Positions 16,786-25,535 of a stretch of DNA of 64,000 nucleotides are shown here, one piece after another. Position 1 is the first letter of the stretch; every line of letters starts with the position of its first letter. Position numbers and translations under genes: made by a program. The stretch covers positions 1 to 64,000 of the forward strand of contig NZ_LNSB01000026.1 of NCBI RefSeq assembly GCF_001468285.1. Direction: 5' to 3'. The DNA is from Sphingopyxis sp. HIX. Lineage in GTDB: Bacteria; Pseudomonadota; Alphaproteobacteria; Sphingomonadales; Sphingomonadaceae. The notes under the pieces are model-generated. The model made no database searches and was not told the origin of the DNA. It was given only the letters and a program-made list of their open reading frames with translations.

Positions 16786-17715
16786 CTAAAGCCTCGCCAG
16801 CAGCGCCTTCGCCGCGTCGCAGTCCGCCGCGATCTGCGTCATCAGCGCGTCCATCGTGTCGAACTTCGCCTCGGGCCGGATGAAGGCGTGGAAGGCGACG
16901 TCGATTTCCTGCCCGTAGAGATCTTCGGCGAAGTCGAAGAAATGCGGTTCGAGCAATTCCTTGGGCGGGTCGAAGCTCGGGCGGATGCCGAGGTTGGCGG
17001 CGCCCTTCAGGATACGCCCGTCGGGCAGGCGGCCGGTGACGGCATAGATGCCGTAGGCGGGGCGGAGATAATTGCCCATGTCGATATTCGCGGTCGGAAA
17101 GCCGAGCAGGCGGCCGTTCTTGTCGCCGTGCTGGACGATGCCGCGCACGGTGAAGGGGCGGGTGAGCAGCCGCGTCGCGGTGGCGCAGTCGCCCGCCTGC
17201 AGCGCCTCGCGGATGCGGCTCGACGAGATGACCTCGTCGGCGTCGTCGACGGGCGCGACCATTTCGGTGAAGAAGCCGAGGCGGCGGGCATGGTCGGCGA
17301 GCGTCACCACGTCGCCGCCGCGGCCCTTGCCGAAGACGAAGTCGGCGCCGGTGACGACGCCCTTGGCGCCGTAGCGGTCCAGCAGCAGCTGGGTGATGAA
17401 ATCCTCCGCGGTCGTCCCCGCGAGCGCGGCGTCGAAGGGCAGGACGAGCATCGCATCGGCGCCCGCTGCGGCGAAGAGTTCTTGCCTCTGATCGAGCGTG
17501 GTGAGGCGGAAGGGCGCCGCGTCGGGTTTGAAGAAGCGCACCGGATGCGGGTCGAAGGTCGCGACGATCGCCGGGCGGCGCTCGTCCTGCGCATGGCGGA
17601 CGGCGCGGCCGACGACGGCCTGATGCCCGCCGTGGAAGCCGTCGAAATTGCCGAGCGCGATGACGCCGCCGCGCAGATCACCCGCGATACGCTGGTGGCC
17701 GTCGAGGCGGATCAT
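16786..17715 (-). CDS. ribF: Bifunctional riboflavin kinase/FAD synthetase
   Basis: A 309-residue cytosolic enzyme that makes FMN and then FAD from riboflavin. The N-terminal adenylyltransferase domain has GNFDGFHGGHQAVV (HxGH-like) and ISSSRIREALQAG. The C-terminal kinase domain has GRLLGFPTANI and LKGAANLGIRPSF. The ATG overlaps the TGA of the peptidase M19 gene by four bases. Confidence 0.97.
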   Translation of the reverse strand: MIRLDGHQRIAGDLRGGVIALGNFDGFHGGHQAVVGRAVRHAQDERRPAIVATFDPHPVRFFKPDAAPFRLTTLDQRQELFAAAGADAMLVLPFDAALAGTTAEDFITQLLLDRYGAKGVVTGADFVFGKGRGGDVVTLADHARRLGFFTEMVAPVDDADEVISSSRIREALQAGDCATATRLLTRPFTVRGIVQHGDKNGRLLGFPTANIDMGNYLRPAYGIYAVTGRLPDGRILKGAANLGIRPSFDPPKELLEPHFFDFAEDLYGQEIDVAFHAFIRPEAKFDTMDALMTQIAADCDAAKALLARL

Positions 17716-18905
17716 GGCGCCGAAATCGACGGGGGCGGGGTGAGCGGGACGAGCCCCGCGCCGAGCACGCGGATCGCGTTGCCGCCCATCGCAGCGCGGA
17801 TTTCGTCGTCGGTGAAGCCCGCATCGATCAGCGCCTGCGTCACCTGCACCAGCTGCGACGTGTCGAAGCGCACGGTCGTGGCGCCGTCATAGTCGCTGCC
17901 GAGCGCGACATGGTCGATGCCGACGAGGTCGCGGACATGCTTCATCGCCCTGGCGATGCTCGCGGGCGAGGTGTCGCAGACCGCGGCGTCCCAGTATCCG
18001 ATGCCGATCAGGCCGCCGGTCGCGGCGACGCCGCGGATCTGGTCGTCGTCGAGGTTGCGGTTGACCTGGCATGTCGCCTGCACCCCGCCATGGCTCGAGA
18101 CCACGGGGCGGCGCGCCATCTTCAAGATGTCGGCGACGCAGGCTTTCGAGCAATGCGCGACGTCGACGATCATGCCCTTGGCTTCCATTGCGGTGATCAC
18201 TTCGCGCCCGAAGGGGGTGAGCCCGCCCTTCTTGAGCCCGTGCATCGATCCCGCGAGGTCGTTGTCGAAGAAATGGGTGAGCCCCGCCATGCGGAAACCC
18301 GCGGCGTAGAGCTTGCCCAAATTGGCGATATCGCCCTCGAGATTGTGCAGCCCCTCGATGCTGAGCATCGCGCCGGTGGTCTGCGGCTTGCTCCGGCGCG
18401 CGGCGAAGAGCGCGTTCAGTTCCTCGGCGCTTGCGACGGCGCGCAGCTGGCCGTCCGACGCCCTGGCGTCGCGGTGCAGCTTGGTCGCGTGCCAGAGCGA
18501 GCGTTCGAGCAAGGAATCCCACGTCCGCACCGGCTGGAGCTGGGCGATCACCAGTCCGGTGATATTGTCGGTGTCGGCACCGTTCGCGTCGTAATTCTGC
18601 CCCTTGGGCGATTGGGTCGTGCTCGCGAGGATCTGCAGCGCGACATTGCCTTCCTCGAGCCGCGGCAGGTCCATATGGCCGCGTGTCGCGCGCTTCAGGA
18701 AATCGCGGCTCCACAGCAGGCTGTCGCTGTGCAGGTCGACGATGGTCAGCGTCTTGTGCAGCGCCTTGGCGCGTTCGCTGACTTCGGGCAGCGGCTTGCC
18801 GTCGATCTTGTTGAGCCCGCGCTCGATCATGCCGGGGGCGAGGCTGAAAAAGGCCAGCGTGGCGAGCGCGACGACGAGCAATATGCCGGTGATCCAGCGG
18901 CGCAT
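17712..18905 (-). CDS. Membrane dipeptidase (peptidase family M19)
   Basis: A 397-residue protein with an N-terminal signal anchor (about residues 2-24) and a renal-dipeptidase-type metal-dependent hydrolase domain. The HxD metal motif is in VDLHSDSLLW, with further ligands in LSIEGLHNLEG, VDVAHCS and VSSHGG; the substrate pocket lies around ALGSDYDG. It probably cleaves dipeptides, including D-residue types, in the periplasm. Of two adjacent ATGs (18908, 18905) I prefer 18905 because AGGAGG is then five bases away. The stop overlaps ribF and the start abuts folA. Confidence 0.93.
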   Translation of the reverse strand: MRRWITGILLVVALATLAFFSLAPGMIERGLNKIDGKPLPEVSERAKALHKTLTIVDLHSDSLLWSRDFLKRATRGHMDLPRLEEGNVALQILASTTQSPKGQNYDANGADTDNITGLVIAQLQPVRTWDSLLERSLWHATKLHRDARASDGQLRAVASAEELNALFAARRSKPQTTGAMLSIEGLHNLEGDIANLGKLYAAGFRMAGLTHFFDNDLAGSMHGLKKGGLTPFGREVITAMEAKGMIVDVAHCSKACVADILKMARRPVVSSHGGVQATCQVNRNLDDDQIRGVAATGGLIGIGYWDAAVCDTSPASIARAMKHVRDLVGIDHVALGSDYDGATTVRFDTSQLVQVTQALIDAGFTDDEIRAAMGGNAIRVLGAGLVPLTPPPSISAP

Positions 18906-19396
18906 CATGTCCTCCTGACGAAGGTGACGAAGCTGTAGGCGGGGCGGCCGTCGGCGGCGGGGTGATCCTCGCGCGCGGCCTCGGCCCAGTCGGCGGGGTC
19001 GGGATAGGCGATCGACGCGTCGCCCGCCGGTTCGAGCGCGACTTCGGTCAGCTCGATGCGGTCGGCCTGCCCCAGAAACATCGCGTAGATTTCGGCGCCG
19101 CCGATCACCATCACCTGCGGTCCGTTGGCGAGACGCAGCGCCTCCTCGACACTGGCGACGGGCTCGGCGCCTTCTTCCTGCCACTCGCGGTCGCGGGTGA
19201 GCACGATGTGGCGGCGGCCTTCGAGGATCGCGGGCAGGCTGTCGAAGGTCTTGCGCCCCATGATCATCGGGCGGCCCATGGTGAGCTGCTTGAAGCGGCG
19301 AAGGTCGGCGGGGAGGTGCCAGGGCATCTTGCCGTTCGCGCCGATCACGCCATTGGCGGCGCGCGCGATGACCAATGTGATTTCGGGGTGGTTCAT
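18905..19396 (-). CDS. folA: Dihydrofolate reductase
   Basis: A 163-residue chromosomal-type DHFR that reduces dihydrofolate to tetrahydrofolate with NADPH. Conserved blocks are GVIGANGKMPWHLPADLRRFK, the NADPH-binding MGRKTFDSLP, and VMVIGGAEIY. The usual partner thyA is absent here. The gene instead sits between purK and a dipeptidase with four-base overlaps, which links folate supply to purine synthesis in one transcript. Confidence 0.97.
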   Translation of the reverse strand: MNHPEITLVIARAANGVIGANGKMPWHLPADLRRFKQLTMGRPMIMGRKTFDSLPAILEGRRHIVLTRDREWQEEGAEPVASVEEALRLANGPQVMVIGGAEIYAMFLGQADRIELTEVALEPAGDASIAYPDPADWAEAAREDHPAADGRPAYSFVTFVRRT

Positions 19397-20466
19397 GCGG
19401 GCTCCGCCCCCGCCCAGGTCGCGTGGCCGAGCTTGCGCCCCTCGCGCACCTCGGTCTTGCTATAATGGTGGACGTGGCAATTTTCGTCGGCGAGCAAGTC
19501 GGGAATCGCGGCTATATCGGCGCCGATCAGGTTGCGCATGACGACGGGCAGCGCGCGCGTCGCGGTGCTCCCGAGCGGCAGGCCGGCGATCGCGCGGATA
19601 TGGTTCTCGAACTGGCTGGTCACCGCGCCCTCGATCGTCCAGTGGCCGCTGTTGTGGACGCGCGGCGCCATTTCGTTGAAGACCGGCCCCGCGTCGGTCG
19701 CGAAAAACTCGCCGGTGAGCACGCCGACATAGTCGAGCGCCCCGGCGACCTCGGCCATCATCGCGCGCGCTTCGTCCTGCTGTTCGAGGACGATCGGCGG
19801 CGGCGGCAGGCTGGCGGTCGCGAGGATGCCGCCCTCATGGACGTTGACCGTCGAATCCCAATAGCGGATCTCGCCGTCGATCCCGCGGACGAGGATCACA
19901 GAAAATTCGTGATCGAAGGCGACGAAGCCTTCGAGGATCGCGGCGTGGCGGCCGATCGTCTGCCACGCTTCCTCGGCATCGGCCACTGTTGCGAGCCGCG
20001 CCTGACCCTTGCCGTCATAGCCCATGCGCACCGTCTTGAGGATCGCGGGGGCGCCGATCTCGGCCAGCGCGGCATCGAGCGCGGCGCGGTCGGGCACCGC
20101 GGCGAAGGGCGCGGGGCGGCCGCCGAGATCCGCGACGAAATTCTTCTCGGCGAGGCGGTCCTGCGCGATCTGCAGCCCCTTGGCGCCCGGATGCACCGCG
20201 ACATGCCCCGACAGGAAGCGCACCGTGTCGACGGGGACATTCTCGAACTCGAAGGTGACGATATCGCAGGCAGCGGCGAAGGCGGCGAGGCGCGGTTCGT
20301 CGTCCCACGCCGCCTGGCTGTGGTGCGCGGTGACCTCGGCGGCGACGCTTTCGGCGTCGGGGGCGTAGATATGGACCTTGTAGCCCAGCTGCGCCGCGGC
20401 GACCGCGAGCATGCGGCCGAGCTGGCCGCCGCCCAAGATGCCGATCGTCGAACCCGGTGGCAGCAA
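19393..20466 (-). CDS. purK: N5-carboxyaminoimidazole ribonucleotide synthase
   Basis: A 357-residue ATP-grasp enzyme that carboxylates AIR with ATP and bicarbonate for PurE. The N-terminus GSTIGILGGGQLGRMLA is characteristic, followed by FEFENVP, KTVRMGYDGKGQ and the catalytic-loop region FNEMAPRVHNSGHWTIEGA. It lies five bases after purE and overlaps folA by four bases. Confidence 0.97.
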   Translation of the reverse strand: MLPPGSTIGILGGGQLGRMLAVAAAQLGYKVHIYAPDAESVAAEVTAHHSQAAWDDEPRLAAFAAACDIVTFEFENVPVDTVRFLSGHVAVHPGAKGLQIAQDRLAEKNFVADLGGRPAPFAAVPDRAALDAALAEIGAPAILKTVRMGYDGKGQARLATVADAEEAWQTIGRHAAILEGFVAFDHEFSVILVRGIDGEIRYWDSTVNVHEGGILATASLPPPPIVLEQQDEARAMMAEVAGALDYVGVLTGEFFATDAGPVFNEMAPRVHNSGHWTIEGAVTSQFENHIRAIAGLPLGSTATRALPVVMRNLIGADIAAIPDLLADENCHVHHYSKTEVREGRKLGHATWAGAEPA

Positions 20467-20471
20467 AGCGA

Positions 20472-20981
20472 TCAGCCCTCGCGCACGGGGGTGGAGGCGA
20501 CGCTTTCCGACTGCGCCGCGCGCCAGGCGTCGAGCTTTTCGGCGAGCGCGGGGTCTTCGCCCGCGAGCAGGGCCGCGGCGAAGAGGCCGGCGTTGGTCGC
20601 GCCCGCCTTGCCGATCGCGAAGGTCGCCACCGGAATGCCGCCGGGCATCTGGACGATCGAATAGAGGCTGTCGACGCCGCTCAAGGCGGCCGACTGGACG
20701 GGCACGCCGAGCACCGGCACGCGCGTCATCGCGGCGACCATGCCGGGGAGGTGCGCGGCGCCGCCGGCGCCCGCGATCACCGCCTTCAGCCCGCGCTCCG
20801 CGGCGCTTTTGGCGTAGGAAACGAGACGGTCGGGGGTGCGGTGCGCCGAGACGATCTGCACCTCGTGCGCGATGCCGAATTCCTCGAGGATATGGACGGC
20901 ATGCGCCATGGTGGGCCAGTCCGACTGACTGCCCATGACCACGCCCACAACCGCCTTGGCCAGCGGCGCCGTATCGCCCAT
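20472..20981 (-). CDS. purE: 5-(carboxyamino)imidazole ribonucleotide mutase
   Basis: A 169-residue class I PurE that rearranges N5-CAIR to CAIR in purine synthesis. The motifs [21 protein letters not shown] and [13 protein letters not shown] are intact, including the catalytic His of SAHRTP. The ATG at 20981 follows a longer in-frame reading that lacks family similarity. It is the first gene of the long minus-strand run, divergent from the diguanylate cyclase. Confidence 0.97.
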   Translation of the reverse strand: MGDTAPLAKAVVGVVMGSQSDWPTMAHAVHILEEFGIAHEVQIVSAHRTPDRLVSYAKSAAERGLKAVIAGAGGAAHLPGMVAAMTRVPVLGVPVQSAALSGVDSLYSIVQMPGGIPVATFAIGKAGATNAGLFAAALLAGEDPALAEKLDAWRAAQSESVASTPVREG

Positions 20982-21169
20982 CCCCGTCACTCCCTGCCGC
21001 GGCGAGTCACCGCTGCCCCTCCCCCTAGCGGGTGGACCCGATGCGGGCAACGCCATCAAATCGCGGCAGCGTTTACCGATTGGTATCAAGTGCCGTCTAG
21101 GGTCGGCGATCAAGGATAGATCGTCGGCATGGGGCCGGCGGCACGGGCTCGCTTCGGGGACGTTTCGGA

Positions 21170-21814
21170 ATGGACAGCATAGGGGGGGCACGGATCGCGG
21201 TCGATCATCTGTCGGCCGTCCCCGTCGTCTCCATCGAGGACCAGCTGCGCGAGGTGCGGCGCGAGCGCGACGCGCTGCGCCGCGAAAATCGCGTGCTCAA
21301 GATCGCGGTCGCCGAGCTCGAGCGCGTGTCCGAGCGCGACACGCTGACGCCCTTGTTCAACCGCCGCTATTTCCTGACCGCGATCCACCAGCGCATCGCG
21401 CGCTTCGAGCGCCACGCCGAGACCGCCGCGGTGGTCTTCGCCGACGTCAACCAGCTCAAATTCATCAACGACAGCTTCGGCCATGCCGCGGGCGATTTCG
21501 CGCTGATCCAGATCGCCGACCGCCTGCTCGGCGCGATTCGCGCGACCGACGTCGCGGCGCGCATCGGCGGCGACGAGTTCGGGCTGATCCTCGATCAGTC
21601 GACCGAGGCCGGCGCGCGCGCGCAGGTGACGCGGCTGTGCGAGATATTGATGGCGGCCCCCGCCGTCTACGACGGGCGCGAGATCGCGCTGTCGGCGTGC
21701 TTCGGCGTCGCGATGCTGCAGCCCGACATGACCGAATCGGACATCCTCGCGGCGGCCGACCGCGACATGTACCGCTGCAAGCAGGGGCAGGGCGGGCCCG
21801 CGGGACATCGTTGA
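21170..21814 (+). CDS. Diguanylate cyclase (GGDEF domain)
   Basis: A 214-residue soluble protein with a coiled-coil region at about residues 21-55 and a GGDEF domain at about 56-208. The active-site motif RIGGDEFG (133-137) is intact. An RxxD inhibitory site (RATD, 124-127) lies exactly five residues before it, so product inhibition by c-di-GMP is expected. No sensor domain is present; the coiled coil may dimerise it. It is transcribed divergently from purE and no other gene shares its transcript. Confidence 0.93.
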   Translation: MDSIGGARIAVDHLSAVPVVSIEDQLREVRRERDALRRENRVLKIAVAELERVSERDTLTPLFNRRYFLTAIHQRIARFERHAETAAVVFADVNQLKFINDSFGHAAGDFALIQIADRLLGAIRATDVAARIGGDEFGLILDQSTEAGARAQVTRLCEILMAAPAVYDGREIALSACFGVAMLQPDMTESDILAAADRDMYRCKQGQGGPAGHR

Positions 21815-21836
21815 GGCGGCCAGCCTGTGCGATTTT

Positions 21837-22031
21837 GTTCGCACAAAGCCACGAAGCCACAAAGAAGGGCTTTCCCATCAACCGTTCGTGCTGAGCTTGT
21901 CGAAGCACCGTTCTTCTTTTCCAACGCCCGAAAGAAAATACGGCCGTTGGCGCTTCGCGCCCTCTGCGAGTCCGACAAGCTCAGGGCGAACGGGATAAAA
22001 GCATCTTTGTGGCTTCGTGGCCTTGTGCGAG
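21837..22031. repeat. Doubly nested repeat: R2 element inside an R1-type element
   Basis: The outer arms 21837-21864 (TTCGCACAAAGCCACGAAGC...) and 22004-22031 enclose the inner arms 21891-21921 (GTTCGTGCTGAGCTTGTCG...) and 21972-21993 (CCGACAAGCTCAGGGCGAAC). This arrangement is best explained by one repeat inserting into another. It fills most of the 301-bp gap between the GGDEF gene and the next gene; nothing else is seen there. Confidence 0.85.
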
Positions 22032-22115
22032 TCACCAGGGCCGCTGGGCAATCGATCCTAACCGCCCGTTAACCAATTGAGCGCATCGTGGGGCCCTTGA
22101 GGACAGGGGGCGACG

Positions 22116-22445
22116 ATGCTTAGCCACAACGACCCGAGCCAGGAAATCCAGAGCCGCATCACGGGGCAGATCGGCGCGCTCGCCGAGGCGTTGCCGCATT
22201 GCGCGCTGACCCAGATCGTCCAGGGGATCGACGACATCCGCTGCCTCGCGCGCGACAACGGCTTCGCCGCGGTCGAGACGCTGGCGAGCCGGCTCGAATC
22301 GGCGGTCGCCGCGGGCGGCTATCGCGCGGCGATCCTGACCTATCTCGACGCGATGAGCGACGCCGCGAGCGCGCCGCGCGGGCCGATGGCCCCCGCGATG
22401 CAGGAAGCCTGGCTCGCCTCGGTCGCGATGCGCCTCGGCCACTGA
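22116..22445 (+). CDS. Hypothetical protein
   Basis: A 109-residue, mostly helical, Ala-rich soluble protein that I do not recognise. It has two Cys residues (PHCALTQ and IRCLAR) and no transmembrane segment. The start is supported by a purine-rich GGGGG region just upstream. It lies 21 bp before the GDT1-like gene on the same strand and may be co-transcribed with it. Confidence 0.65.
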   Translation: MLSHNDPSQEIQSRITGQIGALAEALPHCALTQIVQGIDDIRCLARDNGFAAVETLASRLESAVAAGGYRAAILTYLDAMSDAASAPRGPMAPAMQEAWLASVAMRLGH

Positions 22446-22466
22446 TTCCCCGGAGAGTTTCAAGGC

Positions 22467-23039
22467 ATGGATGCGATCATGATCGCGCTGGTCGCGGTGG
22501 CGCTGGCCAATGCCGACGGGCGCACCGGGTCCTTCCTGTCGGCGCTGCTCGCGCTGCGGAGCGACCGGCGTATGACCTTCGGCCTCGCGGTCGGCGCCTT
22601 CGTGATCAACGCCGTCGTGGCGGCGATCGCGGGGAGCATCGCCAATGCGATGATCGGGCAGGGCATCGTGATGCTGCTCGTCGGTTTTGCGCTCATCTCG
22701 GGCGCCGCCGCGCTGCTGTGGCCGGGGCGGCTGGGCCCCGATGCCGAGAGCCTGGCGCGGGCGCCGGTGCCGTTGCTCGGCGCGCGGATGCTGCTCGGCC
22801 AGTTCGGCGACCGCAGCCATTTCCTGATCGGCGCGCTGGCCGCGACGAGCGGTGCGGGGCATTGGGCGGCGGCGGGCGGCCTCGCCGGCTGGATCCTCGC
22901 GATGCTGCCCTTCCTCGCCTTCGGACCCGCACTCGCCGACCGGCGCGCGGCGAAGGTCGTGCGCTGGGTCGCCGCGGCGGTGCTGATCGTCTGGGGGCTG
23001 CGCAGCGCGATGACGGCGTTCGGGCTGATCGGTCAGTAA
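22467..23039 (+). CDS. Divergent TMEM165/GDT1 (UPF0016)-like membrane protein
   Basis: A 190-residue protein with six predicted membrane helices in two homologous halves. GDT1 proteins carry one ExGDKT/S motif per half, used for Mn or Ca transport. Here the corresponding places read NADGRT (near residue 15) and QFGDRS (near residue 112), so the acidic Glu is replaced in both. The assignment is by topology and the second motif. Transport capability is doubtful or altered. Confidence 0.65.
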   Translation: MDAIMIALVAVALANADGRTGSFLSALLALRSDRRMTFGLAVGAFVINAVVAAIAGSIANAMIGQGIVMLLVGFALISGAAALLWPGRLGPDAESLARAPVPLLGARMLLGQFGDRSHFLIGALAATSGAGHWAAAGGLAGWILAMLPFLAFGPALADRRAAKVVRWVAAAVLIVWGLRSAMTAFGLIGQ

Positions 23040-23126
23040 TCGATTTTATCGATCATTGAGCGTGAAACGCTGCGTGGGAAGCCAGGCAGCGGACCTCCTA
23101 TATCGACGGGACGAAAGGAGGGTCCC

Positions 23127-23582
23127 ATGCCCGAACATAATCAGCCCAAGGTCGCCGACGCGCTCAACGCGCTGCTCGCCGACAGCTTCGCTCTCTATCT
23201 GAAGACGAAGAACTACCACTGGCACGTCCAGGGCCCGCGTTTTCGCGAACTCCACCTGCTGTTCGACGAACAGGCGACGCAGGTCCTCGCGACCACCGAC
23301 CTGATCGCCGAGCGCGTGCGCAAGAACGGCGCCGCCACCTTGCGTTCGATCGGCGACGTCGGCCGGCGCCAGGCGATCAAGGACGACGATGCGTCGGGGG
23401 TCGCCGCCGAGGCGATGGTGGCGACGCTCGCCGCCGACAACCGGACGTTGCTCGCGCAGCTGAAAGAGGTGAAGGCCGCCGCCGAACGCGACGGGGACAT
23501 CGCGACGAGCGGGCTGGTCGACGCCTGGGCCGACGAGACCGAACAGCGGGTGTGGTTCCTGGAAGCGACGGCGGGGTATTGA
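23127..23582 (+). CDS. dps: Dps-family DNA-starvation/ferritin-like protein
   Basis: A 151-residue protein of the length and helix pattern of Dps. The intersubunit ferroxidase ligands are present with standard spacing: His31 and His43 (NYHWHVQG...ELHLLFDEQ), Asp58 and Glu62 (TTDLIAERV). It would form dodecamers that oxidise and store iron and shield DNA. The N-terminus is short, so direct DNA binding may be weak. An AAGGAGG ribosome-binding site precedes the ATG. Confidence 0.95.
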   Translation: MPEHNQPKVADALNALLADSFALYLKTKNYHWHVQGPRFRELHLLFDEQATQVLATTDLIAERVRKNGAATLRSIGDVGRRQAIKDDDASGVAAEAMVATLAADNRTLLAQLKEVKAAAERDGDIATSGLVDAWADETEQRVWFLEATAGY

Positions 23583-23605
23583 GGAGGCGGGTAGCGGCCT
23601 CTTCC

Positions 23606-23756
23606 TAATCCTCCCTGTCGCGCAGCGATGGGGAGGGGGACCATGCGAAGCATGGTGGAGGGGTAGAGGCCTCCAATGCTGGCGCTTTTGGCATCCACCC
23701 CTCCACCGCCCTGCGGGCGGTCCCCCTCCCCACGGCTTCGCCGCAGGGAGGATTAA
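23606..23756. repeat. Long intergenic inverted repeat, family R5 (complete)
   Basis: The left arm (23606-23665, TAATCCTCCCTGTCGCGCAG... with an internal CCATGCGAAGCATGG hairpin) pairs with the right arm (23695-23756, ...CCGCAGGGAGGATTA). The right arm is the same sequence as bases 1-56 of the window. It lies between the convergent dps and cold-shock genes. Confidence 0.85.
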
Positions 23757-23792
23757 TGCGGCCGCCCCCACCCAAATTGCCTATCCACAAAC

Positions 23793-23822
23793 GAAAAAGG
23801 GCGGCCTCGCGGCCGCCCTTTT
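23793..23822 (-). terminator. Intrinsic terminator of the cold-shock gene
   Basis: On the minus strand a perfect GGGCGGCC/GGCCGCCC stem with a four-base loop is followed by TTTTT. It starts about 20 bp past the cold-shock gene stop. Confidence 0.88.
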
Positions 23823-23842
23823 CCTGTTCGCTGGTAGGACGG

Positions 23843-24637
23843 TCAGTCCTGCGCCGGCTGGATGTTCACCGCGGCGAATTTGCCGCGGTCGTCGACCTCG
23901 ATGTCGAAAGCGACGCGGTCGCCTTCCTCGAGGCCGGCCATGCCCGCGCGCTGCACCGCGCTGATGTGGACGAAGGCGTCGGCCTGTCCGTCGTCGCGCG
24001 CGATGAAGCCGAAGCCCTTGGTGGTGTTGAAGAACTTCACCGTGCCCGAGGTGCGCTCGCCGGTCAGCTGGCGCCGGCCGCGGGCGCCGCCCGGACGGTC
24101 GCCGCCGAAGCCGCCACGATCGCCGCCGCGATCGTCGCGGCGCGGGCTGTCCTCGATCGGCATCGGTTCGCCTTCGATCTTCAGATCGATCGCCGAGACC
24201 TTGCCGTTGCGTTCGACGAGGGTGAAGCCGAGCGGCTGGCCCGAGGCGAGGCCCTGCAGCCCCGCCTGTTCGACCGCGCTGATGTGCACGAACACATCCT
24301 CGCCGCCGTCGTCGCGCGCGACGAAGCCGAAGCCCTTCGACGGGTTGAAGAATTTGACCGTGCCCTGGCCCTCGCCGACGACCTGCGCCGGCATGCCGCC
24401 GCCGCGCCCGCCGCCGAAGCCGCCACCACCGCCGCCGCCACGATCGCCGCCGCCGAAGCCGCCGCGGTCACCGCCGCCGAAACCGCCCCCACGGTCCCGG
24501 TCGCCGAAGCCGCCGCGTCCACCGCCGCCGCCATAGCTGTCGCCGCCGTAGGGCGCGGGTTCAAAGCTGTCGAAACCGCCGAAATCATCGCGCTTGCCAC
24601 GTCCGCGGTGGCCGCGCCGATCCTTGTTGAAACTCAT
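23843..24637 (-). CDS. Double cold-shock-domain protein with RGG-rich N-terminus
   Basis: A 264-residue nucleic-acid-binding protein. Residues 1-82 are a low-complexity Gly/Arg/Asp/Phe region with repeated RGG and GGDRGG units. Cold-shock domain 1 (about 92-153) has KGFGFVARDD and VFVHIS. A second RGG linker (about 167-190) precedes domain 2 (about 198-260) with KGFGFIARDD and AFVHIS. Both RNP motifs are intact. RGG tails usually promote RNA binding and phase separation, so an RNA-chaperone role is likely. The promoter lies in an AT-richer stretch near 24745-24760, which would give a leader of about 100 bases. Confidence 0.93.
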   Translation of the reverse strand: MSFNKDRRGHRGRGKRDDFGGFDSFEPAPYGGDSYGGGGGRGGFGDRDRGGGFGGGDRGGFGGGDRGGGGGGGFGGGRGGGMPAQVVGEGQGTVKFFNPSKGFGFVARDDGGEDVFVHISAVEQAGLQGLASGQPLGFTLVERNGKVSAIDLKIEGEPMPIEDSPRRDDRGGDRGGFGGDRPGGARGRRQLTGERTSGTVKFFNTTKGFGFIARDDGQADAFVHISAVQRAGMAGLEEGDRVAFDIEVDDRGKFAAVNIQPAQD

Positions 24638-24899
24638 TGTCTGATAGTCGCTTTCGGTCGTCCACGTCCCGTTACATCCGGCTCCTTGCGCCGGACGGGG
24701 ACGCAGTTCACCATGGACACAGACTCGCCCCGTGCCGCTAACGGCGCAATATATAACCTAAATGCGAACGTCCTGCGAACAGAAAATTCACAGGCTTCGC
24801 CGCAGCCGGGGCAGCGTCCGCCGCATCGCCCCGGTACCCCCTTACCGCCGCCGAAACCAGTCATTGAGCCGCAAGGCGGCTTGGCCTAAGGCGTGGGGG

Positions 24900-25517
24900 A
24901 TGACTGTCTATTTCCACGAAGAAGATCTGCCCGAGGGCGCGCTGGGCCCCGGTCCGGTCGCGGTCGATACCGAGACGATGGGCCTCAATCCGCTGCGCGA
25001 CCGGCTGTGCCTGGTCCAGATCAGCGACGGGTCGGGCGACGAGCATCTCGTCCGCTTCGGCCCCGGCAGCGCCTATGACGCGCCGGTGCTGAAGGCGGTG
25101 CTCGGCGATCCCAACCGATTGAAACTGTTCCATTTTGCACGCTTCGACCTCGCCGCGATCGAGCAGGCGCTCGGCGTGATGGCGGCACCCGTCTATTGCA
25201 CCAAGATCGCCTCGCGGCTGATCCGCACCTACACCGACCGCCACGGCCTCAAGGAACTGGTGCGCGAACTCCTCGGCCAGGAAGTGTCGAAGCAGCAGCA
25301 GTCGAGCGACTGGGGCGCGGCGCAATTGAGCGACGCGCAGCGCGACTATGCGGCGAGCGACGTGCGCTTCCTGCACGCGATGAAGGAGATTCTCGACGCG
25401 CGTCTCGTCCGCGAAGGGCGGATGGAACTCGCGCAAAGCTGTTTCGATTTCCTGCCGACGCGCGCACGCCTCGACCTCGCGGGCTGGCCCGAGATCGACA
25501 TTTTTGCGCACAGCTGA
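24900..25517 (+). CDS. rnd: Ribonuclease D-type 3'-5' exoribonuclease (catalytic domain only)
   Basis: A 205-residue DEDDy exonuclease. Its motifs are VAVDTETMGLNP (Exo I), FHFARFDLAAI (Exo II) and DYAASDVRFL (Exo III, Tyr type). The HRDC domains of full RNase D are missing, as in the short RNase D proteins of Alphaproteobacteria, which act in tRNA or small RNA 3' maturation. It lies 18 bp upstream of lptC on the same strand. The 262-bp gap before it holds only the divergent promoters. Confidence 0.9.
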   Translation: MTVYFHEEDLPEGALGPGPVAVDTETMGLNPLRDRLCLVQISDGSGDEHLVRFGPGSAYDAPVLKAVLGDPNRLKLFHFARFDLAAIEQALGVMAAPVYCTKIASRLIRTYTDRHGLKELVRELLGQEVSKQQQSSDWGAAQLSDAQRDYAASDVRFLHAMKEILDARLVREGRMELAQSCFDFLPTRARLDLAGWPEIDIFAHS

Positions 25518-25535
25518 GAGTGATTCGCGAAAGCC

